Source: Eutreptiella sp. 'Long Island Sound 2002' (taxonomy: Eukaryota; Euglenozoa; Euglenophyceae; Eutreptiales; Eutreptiaceae). From it: a DNA stretch of 64,000 nt. Where the stretch lies: NCBI GenBank assembly GCA_964036045.1, contig OZ038380.1, positions 187,624,298-187,688,297 of the forward strand, read 5' to 3'. A program made the position numbers and the translations under genes. The notes beneath the pieces were generated by a model, which saw only the letters and a list, made by a program, of their open reading frames with translations, searched no databases and had not been told where the DNA came from. Shown here piece after piece: positions 57,900 through 64,000 of this stretch (position 1 is its first letter; each line of letters starts with the position of its first letter).

Positions 57900-59110
57900 C
57901 TAGCTCATCTCTCTGATGGGGCTGGGATATAAGAGAATGTCTTGCATCACTGTGATGTATTGGGCCCTGAAGGCCGAAAAAATTTGATGGATCCCCATCC
58001 CCCCGGAGTTCTTTGGGGATATTGTGTGTGTGATGTTGCATACTTTCTCCATGCCTTTGAACGAGATGACAAATAGCCGACAAACCTTGTCCAATCTTGA
58101 GAAGAGGTGGTCATCGGGAACCAGCAAACTATGATACACTCATTGAGGAATCAATATAGAATTGAGTAGTTGTGCCCTTTCAAAGCTTCAGTGGGAGGTG
58201 CCCATACTGGGCAACATCTGCCTGTGTTCCGGATAGGGTATTTTGTGTGCACCCCTTCCTGAAATGCTAGGTGTGCCATGTAGTGTCCAAGATATTTGAA
58301 GGCTCCTGCTTTCACCTGTATTGTATCCCGCCCCCATTGGAACGTGTTGTGATCTAGCTTGGTGGAACGATGCTACACGTCGGTTTTTTTGCGGTTTACT
58401 CGGAAGCCGATCGCGGAGGAAAGCTCATCAATGCACCGAAATACACGTCGCAATTCGCGCACATTGGGGGCAACAACAGCAATATTGTCAATGTACGCAA
58501 AAAATTGGATATTGGGGAACTCTAATGCTAAAGTCGCATAAAAACTTTCCTACACTAGCACAAACAACAACGGCAATAGGGGGCACCCTTCTTTTATGCC
58601 CCGTGTTAGCTTAGATTGGAGATCTTGGTGTTTGTTGACTCGCTGTCGATGGCGGACACCAACATCTTGATGGAGTGTGGTGGTACAATTAAGTCTAAAG
58701 TGGTATGTAATGCATCTTGTGGTGTGTTTGGAACGGCTTTTGCTCTATCGAGGAGACATATGACCGCCTCATCCCTTGAAAAAAAGCCGGTCATTAACAA
58801 GATCGCCTGCTTGGCGGCTGCCATACTGATGCATTGGCAGTCACCTGTCTAAAGGCTTTTGCACTGCAACCACGATTAGTTTGGCCATCACCACCTAGAG
58901 CGAGTGGTTGACGGATATGGGTCTGTGGTCCATCGCATGGTGTGTTGACCCAAACGGATGCGCGATTGAAGCCATAGCTTCGGGATGTGTCCCGAGCTCC
59001 ACGTGTGCACCACTGCTTGGCATAGATCCCATTGGAGATCTTAGGGTAGGTGGGTGAGGAGGCAAGGGGAGAAACTCTCCAAGCCTGCCGCTTTGTCCTT
59101 TGACTTGTGT
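57900..59110 (-). pseudogene. Reverse transcriptase domain remnant
   Basis: Recognisable RT blocks occur in order: KSKDKAAGLESF (about 59110), a motif-A-like segment LLDRAKAVPNTPQDAL (about 58755-58708), motif B RGIKEGCPLLPLLF (about 58600), motif C FFAYIDNIAVVAP (about 58505-58464), motif E FKYLGHYMAH (about 58300-58272) and a thumb-like segment SGGMGIHQI (about 58010). Motif C has YIDN where active enzymes carry YxDD, so one catalytic Asp is lost. In-frame stops follow motifs B and C. The match to LINE-type RT is clear by order and spacing. Confidence 0.75.
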
Positions 59111-59449
59111 ATGGAGTTGTGTTTATACTGCCCGGGGCTCCTTGGAGTGCCTAGCATAGCACCCATCAATCCACGAAGCCACATCTTTGGGGTCAAGGTC
59201 AAGGCCACACAACATGTTGGAGTCCACAAAAAAAAAATCAACCATCCATCTACAACGAGGATGTGCAAAAAAAAAGGGGGGTTGGAAATGGTGCAAATGG
59301 ACTAAAACAGGTGAAAATGGGTGACAATTCAAAAATGTCACACCCTGAATGCATAAGAATCTTAACAAACGCTATTATGACACAACAACCCTCCGCAAAA
59401 GAGCCAAAACTAGACATACAAAACTTTGCACTGCATGCACGGCATTCGA

Positions 59450-61035
59450 ATGTACTAGGAGAGAGGATTGGATGTTTTAGTATTGCATATGTTTTAGAAG
59501 AGAGAAGGGGGCGGGGAGCAGGCATAAGAAGAGAGGGGGGGGGGTGACATGGTTTAGAAAAAAGGAGAAAGAGGAGGAGCATCGGCCGCAGTGCCTCAAG
59601 GCCCCCCACACTTCGTCTCAATGAGGAGGCCACATGCCGTCATTGCAAGGAGTATATCCTTCCCCGTAGGGGGATGTGAACTAGGGTGTATAAACTTCAG
59701 CCCAATCCACCATGAGTCCTGATTTTGAGTTGGTGCATTGTCCCCCTTCGCCATGTTAGAGCCTCAGGTGAGCGTGGCCCGTTCAATAGACAGGTCTCCT
59801 CATGGCTTCATCACCATCCAGCGAGCCACCATTGGATGTGATTGATTGATTGGGTGAAAAGCTGCTTGGGGCCATGAGCGAGGCCTGCACTGGAATGCAC
59901 TTGGCCAACCCTGTCTACCGACTACGGTGGATGGCGTGGAGACTCCTGCTCTATTGCAGTCTACCATTACACCCGGTTGATTAGTGACAGTGTTGGCACG
60001 ATCCACATAAAGACAAGCCGTTGTGGCATGGGGACTCCCACTCATCAACAGTCTACCCTTGCACCTAGCTGATTGAACGGTGTCGGCATTGTCAACACCC
60101 CTGCACAAGGTGTCCACAACACAATATGGATGGATTGGACCACATGCAGTCCCCACAATGAGACCTCGAATTTTTGGCCCTGAGGAACACCCGGGGGGGG
60201 GGGGATATTCCGTGCGGGGGGGAAATATGATTCTACAAATTCTGGAGCGACAAAATCTGTGCCATTTCTTAAAAGTGAGCGAACAAATTATGTATGGTTC
60301 TCAAAAATTGCTAATGAGAAACAGTCAACACTTGCTGTTATTTCCTAGTGAAGTTTGTTAGATAGTCCCTGGTATTTCCTGGTGGACTCTGGATGGTTGC
60401 TGTCCTTTTCCACAGTCCCTGGTATTTCCTGGTGGACCACCGTTTCGTACTTCAGCACTTCTGCAACTTCCATGGGAAACCAATTATCATTAACCAAATC
60501 ATTCGGCATGGTCGTCAAGTCGCAAAGGCAATGCCTAAAGTACACCTACACAAATCCTTAAAAACACCAAACAAATTGCGGACAAAAATGTCGTACAGAA
60601 TTTGAAATGCAGAAATTCTAGCTTGTATAACCCCCCCCCCCCCCAGTAATGGAGGGGCCATGCTTGAACAACAATGGGTTGTCATGTAAACAAACACAAT
60701 AACGTGGATGATAAATGATGCATGACATGATACACAGCCGTGTGAAGCAAGGCGGAACACCAGGGAGGTGAACTCACATGCTACCATTGAGGGCGAGAGG
60801 ATCCTTGCAGGTCCAAGGGGACGCGAGTTTCGGAGGAGGAGAAGGGCTTCAGAGCCTGGTCTCCAAGGAGAGGGTAAGCATGTATTAGAAGAGAGGAGGG
60901 GAGGGGGAGTCGGGGCAAGCATATATAAGAAGAGTGGAGTGGAGAGGGATAAAGCATTTGTTGGAAGAGACGAGGGGTGGCAGGAATTAGAATTTTGTAC
61001 GCAAGGAGAAGCAGAAGAGAGGAGGGGGGCAGGGG
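59450..61035. repeat. Dispersed copies of a purine-rich AGAAGAGAGG repeat
   Basis: Related blocks of the form GCATNTNTTAGAAGAGAGGNGGGG occur at about 59485-59540 and as about three diverged tandem units of some 40 bp at about 60870-61020. Between them lie a poly-G run (60191-60203), a 23-bp tandem duplication AGTCCCTGGTATTTCCTGG (60363-60386 and 60411-60434) and a poly-C run (60631-60644). No gene is visible. Confidence 0.6.
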
Positions 61036-61270
61036 TCCAAAACCCAAAATTTTGGGTTCCAAAAAATGGCCTACATCAATTTTTCCTTCAGTAAACTCCA
61101 TTTTATGCCACTATGACATCTGGGTCCCAGTGATCCAGGCAAAGGGGGGGGTCCCTCCACCAATGGTTGTCAGCCCGTCTCATACACGCTTGCCCTGCTT
61201 TGATCGGCAAAGGAATCCCTCGGGGGCACAAGAGAGCACAAGCACGAACACATGCATGATGATGGGTCAC

Positions 61271-61480
61271 CTGCCATGAGCTTCCGAAGCTGCAAATGAG
61301 ATTCCACATTCTCGGCTGACTTGACGGGTCGGCGCATGAGATTCAAATCTGGATTTGGGGACAAATATAGGAGCTGTTGAGCAGTACTTGAAACGGGTGG
61401 TATTGTAGCAAGGAGCTTTGAGGGCTTAGCATTCGCATCCTGAGGACTGTTCACAAATTCATTACTACGGACACATTGTA
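61271..61480 (-). CDS. Exon 2 of the giant surface protein gene (proposed)
   Basis: This exon has exactly 70 codons and is phase 1 at both ends. The acceptor is CATGTCTTCTTCTGTGAG|TACAATG; the donor CATGGCAG|GTGACC. The product includes NSPQDANAKPSKLLATIPP and LMRRPVKSAENVESHLQ, an ordinary mixed-composition segment that may be partly helical, with one Cys near its start. I do not recognise a family. It follows the signal-peptide exon after a 60-bp intron. Its outgoing phase fits the acceptor of the 6,391-codon exon, but that join spans 8.4 kb, so other exons could lie between. The GAG acceptor is acceptable but not strong. Confidence 0.5.
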
Positions 61481-61540
61481 CTCACAGAAGAAGACATGAA
61501 GACACACACGGCAGGCAAGCAATTTCACACACAAACATAC
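61481..61540 (-). other. Intron 1 (60 bp, phase 1)
   Basis: It runs from the strong donor ACCACAG|GTATGTTT to CTTCTTCTGTGAG. The interior is pyrimidine-rich (TGCCTGCCGTGTGTGTC). It is short, but all elements are in the expected order. Confidence 0.5.
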
Positions 61541-61727
61541 CTGTGGTTCGCATCAATGTCTGACCGTGCCGTGGAATAGAGACTTGATTGGTTAGATATC
61601 CGTGGCGTGCAGAGCTTGTCGCGTCATGGTTGGAAGGACTTGTTGCATTTTGCGCTACCCCCGCTATTGTGCTGCACAAGCAGCAACCGATGAAAACACA
61701 TAATAGCAAAGGTATCGGCCATCGCAT
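61541..61727 (-). CDS. Exon 1 of the giant surface protein gene (proposed): signal peptide
   Basis: The reading begins MRWPIPLLLCVFIGC, continuing to CLCSTIAGVA and then QNATSPSNHDATSS. This is a classic secretory signal: one basic residue, about 14 hydrophobic residues, small residues at the likely cleavage site near AGVA-QNAT, then a Ser/Asn-rich mature start with an N-glycosylation site. The exon ends after 62 codons and one base at ACCACAG|GTATGT, a near-consensus donor in phase 1. An in-frame ATG 24 codons upstream (61799) would put a polar segment ahead of the hydrophobic core, so the inner Met is preferred. Secretion fits the stalk and TIG exons downstream. The link to them is inferred from strand, phase and logic only. 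Confidence 0.55.
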
Positions 61728-61927
61728 GATTATGCGATGCCAAATGGTAAGGTCACATGAAAAGCGAAGAGCATCCTGCAGGTAGAGAAACGAAGGCATG
61801 CACTATCCATCAGCCAACTTTGTACAAATCCTCCTGAACAGAAGCCTCTGCCTCAACAAGACAAATTGGTCCGAAATTTGTGCAGTTTTCGCAAGGTTCA
61901 ATGAGGCCACGTTATTCAGCAAACCAG

Positions 61928-62213
61928 ACACACAGAGCTACCCAAGAGCGACCCAAGAGCCACCCCAAAGCCACTCAAGAGCCACCCAAGCAAGAGCCAC
62001 CCAACAGCCACCCAGGAGCCATCCAAGAGCCATCCGAAAGCCACCCCAGAGCCACTCAGGAGCCATCCCACTCGAAAGCCACCCATGAGCCACGCAAGAG
62101 CCATCCAACAGCAACCCCAGAGCCATCCAAGAGCAACCCAAGTGCCACCCGGGAGCCACCCAAGATGTCAGCAAAGAGCGACCCAAGAGCCGCACAAGCA
62201 TCCAAGAGCCACC
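61928..62213. repeat. Degenerate 10-11-bp minisatellite (AGAGCCACCCA)
   Basis: About 25 imperfect copies of a unit like CAAGAGCCACC, with variants such as AGCCATCC and AGCAACCC, fill this stretch. It starts about 200 bp upstream of the proposed start codon at 61727 and so may overlap the promoter region. Several plus- and minus-strand open frames here are by-products of the repeat. Confidence 0.85.
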
Positions 62214-63555
62214 ACAGTGTTCAAAAGCAGGTATGGCAGCAAACGCCACGGCAACGCCAGCACAACCGGACAATGATCACACGCCAACCAAACTCTCATT
62301 GAAATTGGAAAGCACACAGCCAATATGCAGCAGGGGCGCTAATATCGAGGCAGGCGGATTTTTTGGCAAACAAATATGACAAGAATGCGCTGGTGAGCAT
62401 GGGTGGTCATTGAGTACGACTACGCATCATGGAAGAAATGGTGTCATACTTACCCCCCCCCCCTTGCGCAAGCACGGCCGCGGTCCCAAAAGTCAGGTCA
62501 AAACGGCGGTTCAACACCCACCCCGTGCTTAGACAAGGCCGTGCATGCGCGTGACACATGTGACAGCAAACGTGTGGGGGCGCCCTCAGATGGGGATGGC
62601 GAGGGGCTGCAAATGGGGAAGAGCACTTTATCAAAAGCGGCATTGCCCATTTCGCATGTACTTGAAATGGATGCAGTTATCCCCATGACGAGAGGGACCA
62701 AAAATATTGGCAGACACATATTCCCCAGTGCTCCGAATGTACGTGACGGCCATGCCGGGAATAACATTGTTAGCCATGGCTGAAAATCACATCAGAACAA
62801 ACAGCATGGGCTTGCAATGTGTGGTACAATGTTGTTATGAACACAATGCACTATCACAAACATGACTGAGCCCCTCTTTCCCTGTACAAATGTTCTACAA
62901 ACACCCAATCCTCCATTCTGGACCACAAAAACAGCGGTCCCAAAATTTCCTCAAAACGGCGGTTCAACACCCACCCCGTCCTTAGACAAGGCCGTGCATG
63001 CGCAAGGGCTTCAATTGGTCAGGTGTGGACCCGCCACTTAGCTCCAGCCGCGCCTGCCTCACGGCCTTCATTGCCAACTCAGTTCCATGATTGTTCGTGT
63101 CACGCTGACAGTGTTTTGCAGTTCTTCCCTTCCCTCCTCCCTGGATGGGGTAAGAGTCGGGCTGCATCTACAGGGTTCAGGGCATTGTTGCCTTTGGACT
63201 GAGTTCGGGGCGTAGCGTGTAATGTGTCCCACTTTGGCGCCCGGCGTTCCACTGGCATGCTTGCGTGTGCTGGCCCCTCTCGGCCACATACCTGTGTTTC
63301 GGGTTTACCAGGTCATGGGGGGTGGGGCGGTCAGAGGTCACCCGTGTGGGCCACTGCCACCGGCCCTGGGCTATTTAGGTCCTTAGGATTTAGAAACCCC
63401 AGTGGGTACTGGCTTTTGTGGAGGTCAACATACAGCCATACAAGGATGAAGGAAGGCGGGCAGCGCCGTGGCGCCTGCATGTGTGGTCTGTGAGTGCGCT
63501 GGTGTGTATGCCAAAAGAGGCCCGGTAGAAAAATTCACAAACCCAAAGATGATGG
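62214..63555. other. Non-coding stretch with a 70-bp direct repeat
   Basis: I found no supported gene on either strand. The clearest feature is a direct repeat, 62481-62550 and 62935-63003, about 454 bp apart. The copies share CGGTCCCAAAA and then a nearly identical block from TCAAAACGGCGGTTCAAC through CCGTGCATGCGC. A poly-C run (62453-62463) and a G-rich stretch near 63310-63330 are also present. The repeat pair could be ends of a small inserted element or two copies of a short interspersed repeat. Confidence 0.6.
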
Positions 63556-63650
63556 GGCCGCCTCCTCCGTCGCCTCCACAGCGGGCATCGAACCTACGCC
63601 CGCGTGACGAGACCCCCGTGCACTACCAGTATGCTACGCTATCGATGTGG
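63556..63650 (-). repeat. tRNA-like element (possible tRNA-derived SINE or pseudogene)
   Basis: The minus strand has TAGCGTAGCATACTGGTAGTGC, close to an RNA polymerase III A box and D arm, then about 30 nt later GTAGGTTCGATGCCC, close to a B box and T arm. CCACA and TGTGG could pair as a partial acceptor stem. The anticodon stem does not form well, so it is not called a functional tRNA. A diverged partner sharing CCGTCGCCTCCAC and CCCCGTGCACT lies at about 63755-63835. Confidence 0.4.
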
Positions 63651-63754
63651 TGTGAAACCCCACCATTACCACCAGCTGCAGGTGACAGGCAAACCTTGGG
63701 GGGGCTTACGAAACACCCCCCCGCCCCACACCAACATCAACACGCTCATCGGGC

Positions 63755-63850
63755 GGCCTGCGCCGTCGCCTCCACGAGCCGCGAAGACGCAGCGCACTGC
63801 GGGGCCGGGCCCCCGTGCACTTTCAGGTATGCTCCTATCCCCTATCCCAT
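63755..63850 (-). repeat. Second, more diverged copy of the tRNA-like element
   Basis: It shares CCGTCGCCTCCAC, CCCCGTGCACT and AGTATGCT/GGTATGCT with the copy at 63556-63650, at similar spacing. The T-arm-like block is no longer recognisable. Two related copies 200 bp apart suggest a repeated element and not a single-copy tRNA gene. Confidence 0.35.
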
Positions 63851-63899
63851 CACCGTCCCCAACAATGACTAGTGCGCTCTGCGTGCCGGGATCCCAAGA

Positions 63900-63969
63900 G
63901 CACCAGCTCCCGGGATCGAACCCCCGCACTGGACGACTGAAGACCAACGCTCTCACTACTGGGCCGTGC
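63900..63969 (-). repeat. Third tRNA-like sequence
   Basis: The minus strand reads GGCCCAGTAGTGAGAGC, resembling the A box and D arm of many tRNAs, and 24 nt on GGGGGTTCGATCCCGG, a B box and T arm. The outer GCAC/GTGC can pair as part of an acceptor stem. The anticodon stem and several acceptor pairs fail, so it is a pseudo-tRNA or a SINE head, and no anticodon is assigned. Confidence 0.35.
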
Positions 63970-64000
63970 CGGTCTCTTTCCCTGTTTGGGGTGTATGTCG

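Larger units (their letters stand above)
55870..59300 (-). mobile_element. Relic of a non-LTR retrotransposon with RT, RNase H-like and zinc-knuckle parts
   Basis: Read on the minus strand, the order is reverse transcriptase (about 59110-57900), an RNase H-like region (about 57700-57380), a CCHC-type knuckle (about 56960-56892) and a basic C-terminal stretch ending near 55870 (TLEYTAQRLTEWRRR, WANRLNLPQG). This is the order found in the C-terminal half of RNase H-bearing LINE elements. The frame is broken by several stops and shifts, so it encodes nothing functional. No upstream endonuclease domain was found; the 5' part seems lost near 59.3 kb, where A-rich tracts occur. It lies in the same orientation as the host gene. 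Confidence 0.75.
52878..61270 (-). other. Inferred intron 2 (about 8.4 kb, phase 1) holding transposon relics
   Basis: The donor is CTCATGGCAG|GTGACC at 61270 and the acceptor TTTCTGTTGCAG at 52878, both phase 1. Base composition is much closer to balanced than in the exons. It contains a DDE transposase relic, a non-LTR retrotransposon relic, poly-A and poly-G tracts, and purine-rich repeats. 52880-54650 shows only short open frames without domain resemblance; 53185-53370 has several loose ACAG/TTGG repeats. Extra small exons could hide here. One minus-strand frame at 60345-60545 looks somewhat protein-like but lacks matching splice signals. The length makes this the weakest join in the gene model. 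Confidence 0.45.

Noticed and set aside
60345-60545. Possible extra minus-strand exon
   Set aside because: The 66-codon frame looks protein-like, but I could not find an acceptor and donor in phase 1, and part of it is a tandem duplication.
61880-62302. Plus-strand 140-codon frame over the AGAGCCACCCA repeat
   Set aside because: Repeat-driven (HPRATQEPPKS type) with equivalent frames on both strands; no independent coding signal.
62403-62783. 126-codon plus-strand open frame
   Set aside because: No recognisable domain, contains one copy of the 70-bp direct repeat, and has no supporting splice or start context.

Overview
The window looks like nuclear DNA of a GC-rich unicellular eukaryote, most likely an alga or related protist. 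Reasons: long open exons bounded by GT-AG splice signals, introns full of microsatellites and homopolymers, a decayed non-LTR retrotransposon, and a domain mix (Ser/Thr/Pro mucin-like tracts, TIG repeats, a REJ-like domain) seen in predicted surface proteins of algae and other protists. I cannot name the lineage. I saw no bacterial operon features.

Most of the window appears to be one minus-strand gene. Read from right to left, the proposed exons are 61727-61541 (signal peptide), 61480-61271, 52877-33705, 31618-22019, 20679-20221, 19626-2858 and 2628-2161. Every boundary lies at a GT or AG dinucleotide. The first five joins are all phase 1 and the last is phase 0. The summed length is 46,866 nt, exactly 15,622 codons, and the frame still runs off the left side. 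If the model is right, this is a secreted or membrane-anchored giant of more than 15,600 residues. It would start with a signal peptide and a short unique segment. About 13,500 residues of Ser/Thr/Pro-rich sequence follow, in which Ser or Thr occupies roughly every second position. Then come 14 TIG-like repeats, a DUF11/CARDB-like domain and the start of a REJ-like region. The membrane-proximal end would lie beyond the left edge.

Layout: 1-2160 is non-coding. It holds sixteen copies of an 85-bp minisatellite bracketed by two identical 38-bp hairpin elements. 2161-52877 holds the five large exons and four introns. 52878-61270 is treated as one long intron, with a plus-strand DDE transposase relic (about 54.66-55.19 kb) and a minus-strand RT/RNase H/zinc-knuckle retrotransposon relic (about 55.87-59.3 kb). 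61271-61727 has the two small 5' exons. 61728-64000 is upstream sequence with an 11-bp minisatellite, a 70-bp direct repeat and degenerate tRNA-like elements.

The many long plus-strand open frames between 2.8 and 52.9 kb are complements of the codon-biased mucin exons, and the three overlapping frames at 84-1485 come from the 85-bp array. They are not annotated as genes. All splice sites and domain names were read by eye and need transcript evidence or profile searches.
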